Assembly: GCA_003988855.1 (NCBI GenBank)
Contig: QYAI01000024.1
Coordinates: forward strand, 434,001 to 498,000
Source: Arachnopeziza araneosa
Lineage: Eukaryota > Ascomycota > Leotiomycetes > Helotiales > Arachnopezizaceae
Reading direction: 5' to 3'
DNA length: 64,000 nt
The translations under genes were made by a program, and so were the position numbers. This document shows, piece after piece, positions 12,335 through 23,313 of the stretch (its first letter is position 1; every line of letters starts with the position of its first letter). The notes below the pieces were generated by a model. It had not been told where the DNA came from and ran no database searches. It was given only the letters and a program-made list of their open reading frames with translations.

Positions 12335-12350
12335 CCCCCCCCCNCCCCCC
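12335..12350 (+). other. Poly-C run with an ambiguous base
   Basis: A run of C interrupted by one N at 12344. Homopolymer length here is unreliable, so any reading frame crossing it should be distrusted. Confidence 0.95.
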
Positions 12351-13016
12351 AAAGATCCAAACCCAGAGCCAGACCCCATTCCCAGTCCCCAGCCCCAAGG
12401 CGGTGAGCGCGCCGACGCTTCAAGCGCAACTGCCAGAACTTCCCTGGCGTCCAGGCCCCCGGGCCTCAACCATTCACAACAAGTACCCTCCGCGACCACT
12501 GCAAATTCTGTTTGTCTGTGTGAACTGCCAATCTCCAAAGGCAGAGAACGCCCGTGGATACGGGCCTGTCTCTGTCGTCCCAATTCCCTGATCAACACGT
12601 CTCGCGCCGGTTTGCCGTTTGCCATTGGTAAAAACGACGGCACCCAAGCATCTTGGCCGATCTCATCTCTGCTCCTCAAAAGGCGATCTCCCATCCCATC
12701 CCAGCTCGAGACTTCGAGACCTCGCGGTACCTGGCAAGTCGTCCATATTTTGTAAGTGCTACAGGTATTCAACTTGTCACATGGTCCTGATTTGCGGGAA
12801 GACAATTACCTCCCTATTTAAGCCACATTGGCTGACTTCATCTTGTGATCTCACAGCTTCAGTGGCAAGACACGCACACTCCGAGGCCACAACTGCTGCG
12901 CACTCTTCAATTTCTCACCGAAGCTCTTTCCTGGCGGATGGGTCATGAGCTTTTCACCTTCTCTGAAAATCGATCAACGAATGGGGGATATACGGGCCTT
13001 TAATCAATAAAGTGTA

Positions 13017-16000
13017 ATGGCAGGTGTGGCTTTCGAGCAGAGCTCGAATTCATCATGGCCCAAAGAAACCTCGACGGCAGCCACAATTCTTGAAGTGGTT
13101 CACTTCAACTACGCCTGGGTTCTATTCGTCGTCTTCATCATAGCATTCGTCTCCAACAGCGTCATCTCATCTACATCTCCCACCGAAGCTCGAGAGCCGG
13201 TTCTGCTTGGCCCAGGAGGAAAACCTCTCCCACGCACTGCACGCAAGGTTAGAGAGGAACGCGAGAAAAGGAAAAAATTGCTGGATTTTAGTCCGGCGCG
13301 AAAGCTCGTCTTCTTCTATCTTGCAACTGGCCTACTTGGTACCTTTGTCGCTAATGGCGTTAATATTATCATTCATGCTCTTACCGCAAGCCAAGACGGC
13401 TGGTGGTGTGGAGAAGCAGCCGCCGTAAGTCCTACTACTTCTCATCCCTAAATGCTTGCTCTAATCATCTTAGATATATGTTTGTGCTTCTGCTTTCTTC
13501 TATAGCGTCTTTCTCATCTCGCTGGTCGACTCCACACCGTCACCCAACATCGCCCACCAAATTATATGGGTTCTTGCAGCCGTCGCAGAACTGGTGTTGT
13601 TAGGAGCCACAATATCACTCTATACATCGCCTCATAAGCAGATCAATTCCGTCTCGAAAGGCACGGGTGAGCTATATATGTCGCCGGATGATTGGGAGGT
13701 CACTGAGATCACGATTGACACATTTCGGGTGCTCATTCTTTTGTTCCTAGTCGGCTTCTATACATTCTTTTCCCTCGAGCGTATGTATAAGAGTAGAAAT
13801 GATGCCCGCCGCGAGCTTGATGAGAATGCTCCTCTACTCGTCAACGGTCATGCAAATGGAAATGCGCACGTGCCTACAAATGGATCAATTCCCACATCTG
13901 GAGTGGTAACTCCTCAAAATGGCCACGCTTCTGGGGGCGCTACCAATTTCACTACTAGCCAGCGACAAGGCTTGGATGACGACCCTCCGGCGTTTTACAA
14001 GCCTACAACTGTTCCCAACAGGACTTGGTGGGAATATGTGAAGGGATATTCGCTATTCTTTCCATATCTCTGGCCAAGCAAGTCTCGCCGCCTTCAGATA
14101 ATCGTCGTGTTATGCTTCTTTCTCGTCGTTCTTCAACGAATCGTCAATATCGCGGTTCCACTTCAGATTGGCAAAGTTACGGACGAACTTGCCAAGACTG
14201 TCAAGGGCGAGAATCCTGGGATGCCATGGATGTCTATATCTCTCTTGATTGTATTCAAATTTCTTCAAGGCACCTCGGGTATTCTAGGCGCTATCCGGTC
14301 CGTATTGTGGATTCCGATATCACAATATTCGTATCAGGCACTCACAACGGCTTCCTTTGAGCATGTTCATAGTCTCAGTCTTGATTTCCACCTTGGAAAG
14401 CGCACTGGGGAGGTCATTTCCGCCTTGAGTAAGGGAAACTCTATCAACAATTTCCTCGAGCAGGCTACTTTCTCGGTTCTTCCCATGGTTTTCGATCTTG
14501 GTGTGGCCATTATCTACCTGGGAATCGCGTTCGACGCATATTACGCTCTAGTTGTTGCCATTATTACCTTCGCCTACTTATACCTTACAGTCCGCATGGC
14601 ACGATGGCGCTCAGAGCAACGCAGAGCAATGACCAACTTGAGTAGAGAAGAAGACGCTGTCAAGAATGACTCGTTGACTTCATACGAGACTGTCAAGTAT
14701 TTCAACGCTGAAGAATACGAATTCAATCGCTACCGAAGCGCAGTTACTGCGTTCCAGAAGATGGAGTACAAAGTAACCATCTCATTGAATGTGCTGAACA
14801 TTTCTCAGAACATGGTGTTCATGACAGGTCTCCTCGCGACTTCATTATTGTCTGCTTACCAGGTTACAAGGGGCATTCGTTCCGATGGAGATTTCGTACT
14901 TCTTCTGACCTACATGGCCCAGCTCCAGCAACCATTGAACTTCTTTGGCTCATTCTATCGCAGCGTTCAGAGTGCTATGATTAGTGGCGAACGACTTCTG
15001 GAGCTTTTCAAAGAGCAACCAACCGTTATTGATGAGCCTGGTGCTAGGACCATGCCTGCATGTGAAGGACAGATTCGATTCGATAATGTCAAGTTTTCCT
15101 ACGACCAACGCAAACCCGCTTTGCAGAATCTCTCTTTTACTTGCCGGCCAGGCACAACCACTGCATTCGTCGGCGAATCTGGCGGCGGCAAATCAACAGT
15201 CTTCAGACTCCTTTTTCGCTTCTACAATGCCCAAGATGGTAGCATTCAGCTTGACGGGAATGATGTTAAGGATATAACCATTGATTCTCTTCGACGACAC
15301 ATAGGAGTGGTTCCACAAGATACAATCCTGTTCAATGAGACTCTCATGTATAATCTTAAATATGCTAACCAGAGTGCTACTGATGAGCAGATTTTTGCTG
15401 CTTGCAGAGCTGCTTCTATTCATGATAAGATTTTGGCTTTCCCCGATGGCTATAACACCAAGGTCGGTGAACGTGGCCTTCGATTGAGTGGTGGCGAGAA
15501 ACAGCGCGTCGCTATTGCCAGAACTATTATCAAGAATCCCCGTATCATCATGCTGGATGAAGCTACCGCTGCACTCGATTCAGACACCGAGCAAAACATT
15601 CAAGAGGCTTTGACAACTTTGTCCAATGGTAGGACAATGCTTGTCATTGCGTAAGTGATTCCTATCAGATTTGTGGGATTGTCTAACAAGATTCAGTCAT
15701 CGTCTATCGACAATAACAGGAGCTGATCAGATCCTTGTGCTTCACAATGGAGCTGTAGCTGAAGCCGGGACTCACCAACAACTCCTCGCTAAGCATGGTC
15801 GTTATTACAACATGTGGAAGAAGCAGATCAAGGCGGAAAGTGCTCTCGCGGAAGCATCTAAAAAGATGGCCGAGGCCGAGGCGTTACAAGCTGCTATGGA
15901 ACGTCCTGGCAGTGCTGGCAACCTAAGCTCTTCAACCGAGGATGTCAGCGAAGACGAGGGAGACCTTCAAGGTAGCACGACTTTAGTCACTCCTCATAGT

Positions 16001-16225
16001 GCCTCGGGATATGAGGTCCAACTCCTGGGGGATTCCATTGAGACCATCCGGGATGCTGCTTCCACTGCTTCCAATGAGGAGGATAGCCCAGAAAACCTTA
16101 CCAAAGATAATACCGAGGAAGCTAGCGTCGAAGCACTATCTGCTCAAGAAGCCTTAATTTCGAGCGAGGAAGAGAGTTCATCAGGAACTAAGACGACCTC
16201 GCTAAAGAGTTTTTCTCGAGGATAA
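13017..16225 (+). CDS. hmt1: Half-size ABC transporter, HMT1 (heavy metal tolerance) type
   Basis: ABCB half transporter with an extra N-terminal membrane domain, like the vacuolar HMT1 proteins that move phytochelatin or glutathione-metal conjugates. Three exons (13017-13424, 13474-15650, 15697-16225) have introns at 13425-13473 and 15651-15696 that fit in phase and have canonical ends. The product is 1037 residues. It starts with a hydrophobic TMD0 (about five spans in the first 260 residues) and a Gly/Asn-rich linker. The six-helix ABC membrane domain follows, then the nucleotide-binding domain: Walker A GESGGGKST, Q-loop VVPQD, signature LSGGEKQR, Walker B IIMLDEA and H-loop AHRLS, the last split by intron 2. 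The ~130-residue tail is acidic and Ser-rich. The mitochondrial Atm1 exporters share the ABC core but lack TMD0, so HMT1 is preferred. The substrate is inferred from the family only. Confidence 0.9.
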
Positions 16226-16742
16226 TTGATCGTTGGTCATCTGATCAATTCGACTGTACAGTACTCTTAGATGCGTAAGACACCATGAACTCGTTCCCAG
16301 CCGAGATCGAGGAGCCTTCATCCAAGGAGGACTATTGTCGGTTCATTGCATTCATTTCCTTCTTTACTGACTTCAAGTCCCTAATTACGATTCCATGACA
16401 ATATTTTATGAACGGTGCATAAAACGGTGCATGCAGGTGGTTAGCGATTGCTTTTAATGTGCTTTTCTTCCGTTGCCAGATTCATAGAGGGATGGAGCTC
16501 AGGGATTGTTGTATTTACCCAAAAGGCGAACAAAGTGTGTCATGGCGCTTAGATAATACGATGCAAATCAAACCCACCATTGCCCGAATCCAAAACTCCT
16601 ATGGTTAACTGAACTCTGCCAGCTGTCTCGTTACGGCGAGTGAGTAAGGTGACAATTATGCTAGTATGAAATTTCCTCGATTCAGTATTCTACAATCCGC
16701 TTCATCTATCTCCATTGAAACCTCACCCAACTCAGACACCAT
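16226..16742. other. Convergent intergenic region
   Basis: About 520 nt between the 3' ends of the ABC transporter gene and cox4. It contains no supportable ORF; presumably it carries both 3' UTRs and polyadenylation signals. Confidence 0.6.
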
Positions 16743-17575
16743 CTATCTGTACTCGGGACGAACAAAATCAGCGAAAGTCTTGGGCTCCTCATAACCGTGA
16801 TGGTCATGTCCGTGTCCATGATCATGAGCATGTGGATCCTCCTCAGGGCCTACATATTCCATCTTCAACACATTACCACACTCAGGGCATCTCTCGATAG
16901 GACGTTCGCGTGACATCTACTCCAAATGAGCTTCACCACAACAGGACTTGCAACATAGAACTTACAGCGAGCCAGATGGTGTTGTGTGAGTCAGCGGGGA
17001 AGCCGGTGCATCCCGCATATTGCTCGTCACCAGCGGATTTGACAATTATCGGGTTATCGAGCGTGCCTGCCACTCTGATAAGCCATTGCCGCTGCGTAAT
17101 CTGATCAGCAGGCCGTGTTCGTAGAACGTACCGAAACGAGATGCATCCAGCGGCTTCATGTCAAAGACATCAATCCCCTGCATCTTTCCCAAGATCTCCA
17201 ACCGCTCCAAGCCAATCGCCTGCTCAATATCCGTAGGCACAGTTCCGATCGCTGCGCCGGGACCGACGAGGTCATCTTCGGTTTTGATCTCTGTACCGCT
17301 ATCAGCTCCCAATTCTCCCAGCCCGGATACCCGCAGTTCTCCCAGTCGTATAACCGGAAAGGTGTCTGTTCATACCTTCGAGTTTCTTGATCTTTCCGGC
17401 GCTGGATCCGGTCGAAACTGCTGCTTCTCCTGTGTAAAAGATGGTTAGACTGGGTGACGGAGGAGCGGTGATGAAAGCACTCACGGCGGATGATAGAGCT
17501 AGTGAAGCTGCGTTTCATGATGGGTGAGACTGCCGCTCTGCGGGCGGCAGCAATGGCGGAGCGTTGGAGAAACAT
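16743..17575 (-). CDS. cox4: Cytochrome c oxidase subunit IV (yeast Cox4, mammalian Vb family)
   Basis: Nuclear-encoded, zinc-binding subunit of respiratory complex IV in the mitochondrial inner membrane. Five exons on minus (17485-17575, 17376-17429, 17132-17290, 16966-17066, 16743-16916) splice with consistent phases to 192 residues. The N-terminus is an Arg/Ala/Ser-rich presequence (MFLQRSAIAAARR start). The mature part contains the conserved LERLEILGKMQGIDVFDM block, then AGCTGFP and CPECGN, which supply the Cys ligands of the zinc site. The C-terminus has a His/Asp-rich stretch (HAHDHGHGHDHH) and ends FVRPEYR, as in filamentous fungi. Four introns in fewer than 600 coding bases is intron-dense. 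An open frame on the opposite strand at 16715-16900 is an antisense shadow of the last exon. Confidence 0.95.
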
Positions 17576-17892
17576 GGTGCTGTCAATTGGAGATTTGGGA
17601 AGTGGTTCGATGTCGAGCTTCGTTTTGAGTTTGGGCCGCTTAGTGTCAAAGTCACGTGATATATACTAGGTTTGGGCTTAGAAACGACTTTGACTTCTTT
17701 AAATGAGTTTCAACTTTTGGTTACTATGGGAAGCCGTGGAATTATTCTACGGTCAGTGATGCTTGGATCTTAAGTTCAGTCTCGTCAAGGCATAATTCCC
17801 AGAAAATGTTGCATATAGATGACGGTTGTATAACTCATGTCAATTCGTAGAAGTCATCATTTCTAATACTTGTAAATAGATCCTGGTATCAT
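17576..17892. other. Short intergenic region (cox4 promoter)
   Basis: About 320 nt between the cox4 start and the 3' end of the next minus-strand gene. It holds the cox4 promoter; no gene is seen. Confidence 0.6.
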
Positions 17893-19356
17893 TTAAAAGA
17901 ATACGCTCCTCTTCTTTTGTACTTTTTTCCCACCCAGTCCAAAGAACCCACTACTCGACGCCGCCGCCTCACCAGGGGGTTGCAAATACGGGCTATTAGG
18001 CTGCGAAGGTCTCTGAGCCTGCGGACTGATATTAGGCCCTCCTACGAACCAACCATTATGGTAAGGTGTTGTTGCTGATGGGCCCGATGGCGTACTAAGA
18101 GGTCTTTGTATTGGAGCGCTCTGCCATTGTTGGAGATTATTTGGTTGCACTATCTGTGGTGGTGCCTGTTCTGGTCTAGGGGGCATTGGAGGTGCTACGA
18201 CACCATATTGTTTGCGTAGTCGTTCAGTCTCCTTGGCTACTTCTTGATCTCGCTTTTTGCGTTCTTTCTCCTCGGCGTCGAGCATCTTTTTGATTCGGCG
18301 CTGTTCGTCGCGCTCAGCTCTTTCTCTAGCTCTCTCTTCTTGAGCTACCATTTTCTTGAGTCTTTCAGTTTCGGCATCGATTTCCCATTGTTTTCGAGGG
18401 TCCATTGCAGGTGCAGGTGCAGTTGAGTGTTGCACTTGGATATTGGGAGATTGAGTAGGCGGAATCTGAGATGCTGGGACCGGGCGCTGGCGAGGTGGAA
18501 GAGCTGCTGCTGTTACAGCACCAGTCATAAGAGGGGGTGTTCCACCACTTATTGGTGGGCCACTATTCTTTCGCTTTCCACCGGGAGAAGATATGGCTGG
18601 ATTGCCAATATTGAACATCTCTCTGTTCGGATTGTAATAGATGTCCTTAATAACAGTTGCACTTAATAGCAAGGCAACTTCTAGGCCTTTGTTGTCTTCC
18701 ACCTCAACTCTGTGCATATTGGGTTGGTAGATTGTCAGATCCCCTCTTGCCTTGAACATAGCAACAGTAATATCAGGCTCCTTGTGCTTCTTGCCATCTG
18801 TTGACTTGCCAGCTAAGTAGCACGAGATATCCTTAGATAATTTCCCGTCTCTCTTCCACTTAAACCCAATTTTGGGTGTAACTTCTGAAGCCGAAGGATC
18901 ATTCAACATTAGATCTATACCCGCACCCGATGGGACCCGGAAACTATTTTGCGGCATCTCAAACTCCCAGTGCGTCGAAGTGTTCCATGATCCCGAAATC
19001 AGCCTGACGACGATCTGCTGGTCCGGATTGTAGAGTTGAATCGTAAACTTATCAGGGACGATTGGGACAGGAGGTGGTGGAATGCCATTTTGGCTTCGCA
19101 CTTCAGCTGCTGAGAGAGTAGGTTGTGTCCATTCTGGCTGTACCAGAACTTCTGCGTATAGGACTTCGGTGTTGAAGGAATCGTAGAGGGCTATTGCATA
19201 GCAGTTCTTCGAGGCTGGAGTATTTGGATCTGGACGTCGCAGAATATACTCTGCCTTCGGTTCCTCGCCATTTTCTCTCAGATAGATCGGGCTCGATAGA
19301 GGATTCTCAGAAGAGGGCGCTCTGATAGAGAAGGTTGGTAGATTCTCGTCTAGCAT
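17893..19356 (-). CDS. Conserved-looking hypothetical protein with a coiled coil
   Basis: Single exon, 487 residues, no family I can name. Residues about 1-230 look like a folded, beta-rich domain (alternating hydrophobics with many Trp, Tyr and Phe). The middle is Pro/Gly-rich and disordered. Residues about 330-385 are a strongly charged helix rich in E, R and K, likely a coiled coil. The tail is rich in Pro, Gln and Ser and ends in a Gly/Lys-rich segment (FFGLGGKKVQKKRSVFF). No signal peptide or membrane span is visible. The long clean frame with coding-like composition makes the gene real; its role is unknown. Confidence 0.8.
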   Translation of the reverse strand: MLDENLPTFSIRAPSSENPLSSPIYLRENGEEPKAEYILRRPDPNTPASKNCYAIALYDSFNTEVLYAEVLVQPEWTQPTLSAAEVRSQNGIPPPPVPIVPDKFTIQLYNPDQQIVVRLISGSWNTSTHWEFEMPQNSFRVPSGAGIDLMLNDPSASEVTPKIGFKWKRDGKLSKDISCYLAGKSTDGKKHKEPDITVAMFKARGDLTIYQPNMHRVEVEDNKGLEVALLLSATVIKDIYYNPNREMFNIGNPAISSPGGKRKNSGPPISGGTPPLMTGAVTAAALPPRQRPVPASQIPPTQSPNIQVQHSTAPAPAMDPRKQWEIDAETERLKKMVAQEERARERAERDEQRRIKKMLDAEEKERKKRDQEVAKETERLRKQYGVVAPPMPPRPEQAPPQIVQPNNLQQWQSAPIQRPLSTPSGPSATTPYHNGWFVGGPNISPQAQRPSQPNSPYLQPPGEAAASSSGFFGLGGKKVQKKRSVFF

Positions 19357-20042
19357 CGTTGCTACAGCTGCAGTGGCAGCAGCCAGTAGGTGATCTCAAA
19401 ATAGGCTGAATGGGTAGTAAAGTATTCTGTTTCCTTTCAAGTTCTAGATGAATCACAAAGATAAACAGTAGTGCGGAGGGCCATGATTACTGGCATTGCA
19501 GGAAGATATGCTCTGGAAAGGTCTAGGATTGCGCAGCAGTGCCTGCGGCTGCGGCTGACGAGTTCAAAGAGGGACAATGAGGCTGAGTACTTCAGGTTGA
19601 AATCGAGGGGCTGTGTTTCCATTTTTAGGTCAGCAAGGCGATCACGTGAGCCGACAAATGTCTTTTCATCTCTCAAATGCTTTCTTATGCATCGATTGTT
19701 CACTAGCTACTAAAATTCGAAATCAAGTGGCAGTCTATTTGTGAGAGGAGTATGGTGTGTTCACGGTCTATGAAATCTTCGAAGAATCGAGTATCTTAAT
19801 TATTCATTTATTTTGGTAGGTTAGTTACATAGATGCTGACTTCGAGCCAACAAACTCCGCTCTGTTTACAAGAATTAAGTACCTATGAATTGCATCTTTT
19901 GGCCCCTTGGTATGACTCCACGCTATGCAACGTCTATTCCGAGCACCAGGCCCCAGGAATTTTCGAAACGGATATTTACAAATCAAAAAATCGATATGTT
20001 CGCAGCCCGTCAATGAATCTCAACATCTTCGCCAATCCGAGC
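19357..20042. other. Intergenic region between two minus-strand genes
   Basis: About 690 nt, promoter side of the 487-residue gene and 3' side of the membrane-protein gene. Short frames on both strands are not supportable. Confidence 0.55.
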
Positions 20043-21946
20043 TCAATCAACACCAATATTCTTGTCCAGAACGCTGCTCGGAACTCGTGATCCTCTAGAA
20101 ATTTCGACTTCATCGCCTGGGTGAAAGTTAAACCTTGGATCATCGCTCGGGTTTCTCTGATGAGCTGAAGCTGAAGTCAAATCTTGAGCTGGAGAAGAGA
20201 TGGGAATCTGCACTGTTATCGGAGTGCCGGCTCGAAGAATCAAAGGGACTGCTGGCATATCAGGGACCTCCATCTGGCTTTGCCTTTGCCTTTCTACTCT
20301 GCCTGACTGCTGAGCAACCCACGAGTTGACGGTTCGGAACCGAGGTGTAGTATCTACGGACGAAGTCGTGTAAACTGTATCTCGAGGCTGAGATGCTACC
20401 CAGGAGAATCTATCTGCTTGTGCGGCCTGTGATTGACGAGAGCTTTGCTGTTGATTCGCAGCAACGGTTGGGTCAGCTACAATGAGGCCATCCCCAAAGC
20501 CCGACGACAATGATGAGAGATAACTTAAGCGGTTTACTTCTCGTTGATTAGGATCGTAAGCATTAGAAGTTCGACCAGTGCGATACGTATTGTTATAGTT
20601 TGAGTCCGAGGGCTGGCGAGAAATCATGGTGCCTCGTGTGATTGAACTATTCCGAACATTGGATACCTGCTGGTTCAATGGGACATTTCTTGTTCGTACA
20701 TTGTAGAAATTCTCGGTTGCTGAGGGTTGCACGGCAAGTTCCACCGGCATATCCCCAAAAGGAGCTGCGTTATCCAGAAGACTTTCACGGCTTGATCTTA
20801 GAGGGCGGGCAGTTGGCGAGACATCAGATGCTGGTGATTCCACAACAGCAACAGAATAAGATGCATTATCTTTCTCAGAAGGAAAGGATCTTGGCTCCAA
20901 AGTTTCAGCTGAATATCGTGGAGGAGGATCCCTGGTGTAATCTTCATCTTGTTTTCGCCATCCATACCATCCTCGACTGCCTCCTCTTTCAAACCTACGA
21001 TTATGGAAAAAAGTTAAAATGCTTTCACGAGAATGCTTCCGTATCCTCATGACGAAGTAAATAGCTGTAAAAAATATGATGACAGCACCTATGAAATGTT
21101 AGTTGGGTCTTAAAACCGATTTTGAAGCAAGAAATACCAATTGTTCCAAAAGCTATCAATAAACGTTCGGCTAATGGTGATATGGGTCGGTGATTGTTGC
21201 CTTTAAACGGAGGATGATGATCAGAGGCATTGCCTCGGTTTGCGGGAAAGGGAAAGGGAAAGGGATATCTTGTCCCCGTAGCTGAAGAAGATTTAGTTGC
21301 CGAAGCCGGAGTCGCTGTTATTGATAGATCACTAGTTATTGTAGCTCCCGCAAAACTCGACGTGAAAATATTGTCAATACTCGTACTGGACGTGATGGAT
21401 GGATCTCCATCGGGGTCCAAGCCTTTTCGTGGCTCACTTGAAGTCGGCACTGCTGATAACGGTGGCGGCCAAACGGTAAGCATAGGTATGCCGGAAGGAA
21501 TAGAAGTTGTCTAAAAACTCAGCAATTGGACCATCACGGTTTGGAGCTGGGAGACTATAACTTACGCTTGTAGGTGTAGGTGGCGCAGGCGTTGTAGTTA
21601 TAAAAGGAATTGCTGAGGCAGTATCAACAGTAGTCGAAGTTGCTGCAGCCGTTGGCGGTGATGTAACGGACGCTATGGATGTTGAAGTCAAATCTGACGA
21701 GTTGTTACGGTCCTGCTTGTCACCCCCTTTACCATTGTCATTTTTGTTGTTCCCATTGCCTTTGCCTCCGCCATTCCCACCATTCCCACCACTTGGATTT
21801 GAATTACCATCCCTTCTATTACCCTGACCACCTTTTGCGCTGTTGTCCCTTTCCATCATTCTTATTCTTAACTCATGGATAGATTCATGTCGTCGTCTCG
21901 AAAAGTCTTGAGTTATCTGATCTGTTGGCGCCATCGTCCTATTCAT
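20043..21946 (-). CDS. Single-pass membrane protein with a Ser/Thr-rich ectodomain and PPxY-like tail motif
   Basis: Three exons (21566-21946, 21138-21510, 20043-21088) with canonical introns at 21511-21565 and 21089-21137 give about 599 residues from the ATG at 21946; an in-frame ATG at 21934 is an alternative start. The N-terminal part is rich in Gly, Asn and Lys, followed by a long Ser/Thr/Pro/Ala-rich region suited to O-glycosylation. A PFPFPFP stretch is encoded by a GGGAAA-type hexamer repeat near 21245-21265. One hydrophobic span (FGTIGAVIIFFTAIYFVM) is split by intron 2. Basic residues follow directly, so the ~330-residue tail is probably cytoplasmic. It contains DPPPRYS, a possible WW-domain or arrestin/ubiquitin-ligase binding motif. 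No signal peptide is visible, so the topology is inferred. The layout resembles fungal cell-wall sensors, but no sensor family signature is present. Confidence 0.75.
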
Positions 21947-23313
21947 CCTCTTATGAAATATGAGCTCGCCCTCTTCGACCGTCACAAAGCAAATGTCCAA
22001 GCATGCAAAAAACGATACAATTGTAGTCCAGCTGATCAGGAATTCTGAAAGCTGTCCTTGTCTTCTTCAGCAACAAAAGTCAACATAAGAACAAAAGTCC
22101 ACGCGCCAGCCGTGTAAGAAGAGAAGAAGGAAAGAGTGCGGTCTGAAAGTTGAGCGGGACAAGCAAGCATGTATCAGGACTAGCGATCGTCATCAACCAT
22201 TGTGGACTGGGGAACAGGAGTCAAGACAGGGATGAAGGAGGCGAGGCTCTCCCAGAGTAAGGACAGCGAGTGTCAGAGCCAGCCTCGGAGTTTGGGCGCA
22301 CAGAGGGGGTGACCTTGTGCCACAGTGGTACTTTCACCACGGCACATTAGGACGTCGGGGCATGCAGGACTGGCTGGCTCTCTCTCTCTCTCTCCTGCAG
22401 CGGAATGTGTAGGAAGGCTGTCGTTCCGTAGAGCAAGCCCATGAACTGCGGACCCAGCAGTCCAGACATCAATTGCAATTCATCAAACTACTAGTCTGAG
22501 GAAGGACTGGTTGCATCGACTTGAGACTTCGCAAGCCCTGGCTTCCGCTCGAGACCAATGGCAGAATGGGTCCAGGACGAGCGATCGTCAGTGAGGTTCA
22601 AGCATGGAAATCATGCCTGGGCATGATTCGATGGATTTGACGGTTTGGTGATGGCGTGGGGTTGCAGTAGGTTGGATGCATTGCTCAATCTGCCATCCGG
22701 AGCAGACTGGGGCTGTTTCGGGTGGTGATGCTCCTGTTTCAGACGCAGACTCTGTGCCCCATGAGTCCATAACAGCCGCACATAAAACTCAGAGGGAGCA
22801 AACATGCGAGAGAGAGAGAAAAACTTGGACAGTGGGTCATCTCTGTGCCGCAGCGACGAAGATGCAGCTTCCAGGCGTGGGTGTTTGTTGATATCTCAAA
22901 GGGGATCGCACTTGAAGTCGGAGTCCGCTGACATGTTGCGCTCACATGGAGAAGCTGGCCAGGGAGGAAAGAGTCTGAGTAGACGCATTGGATCAGCTTG
23001 GTGGTGAATTTGAGGGCATGAGAGCCGCTCGAAACCTATAGGTATGCAGTAGGTCTATACAAGGAAAAGGTGAGAGGGAGAAGGAAAGAGCAAACAAAAT
23101 AACGGCAATGTCAAATCATGAACTTTCGGAACGAGCAAGCCACCACCACCCTGCCGTTGCCGCCACCAGGCAAGGAAGTGAGGATGTCATGGAGACCCCC
23201 CATTTTTGCATTTGGATCCGCTCGCAAGGAAAGGTCCATCTCAAACATATCATCAGTGTCAAACCTATGATTCCAACTACTCTCGTGGTTCATCAATCCT
23301 ACGCAGCTGGAGA
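21947..23313. other. Divergent intergenic region with simple repeats
   Basis: About 1.37 kb between a minus-strand and a plus-strand gene, so it should contain both promoters. A short (CT)n tract lies at about 22378-22395 and a GAGA tract near 22804-22819. Overlapping frames at 22588-23323 on both strands are not supportable. Confidence 0.5.

Larger units (their letters stand above)
8527..13016. other. Gene-poor region with microsatellites
   Basis: About 4.5 kb without a supportable gene. Short open frames on both strands (for example near 9168-9527, 10267-10728 and 11110-12105) show no family resemblance, and many owe their openness to simple repeats. The sequence becomes GC-rich and repetitive between about 11400 and 12700, next to the HMT1-like gene, and probably holds its promoter and leader. 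Confidence 0.5.

Noticed and set aside
11506..12398. Several 100-200 residue frames on both strands
   Set aside because: Their openness comes from GA, CCA and CAGCAT repeats and one crosses the N-containing poly-C run; composition is not protein-like.
16715..16900. Plus-strand frame with His-rich translation
   Set aside because: It is antisense to the last exon of cox4, whose His/Asp-rich tail explains it.
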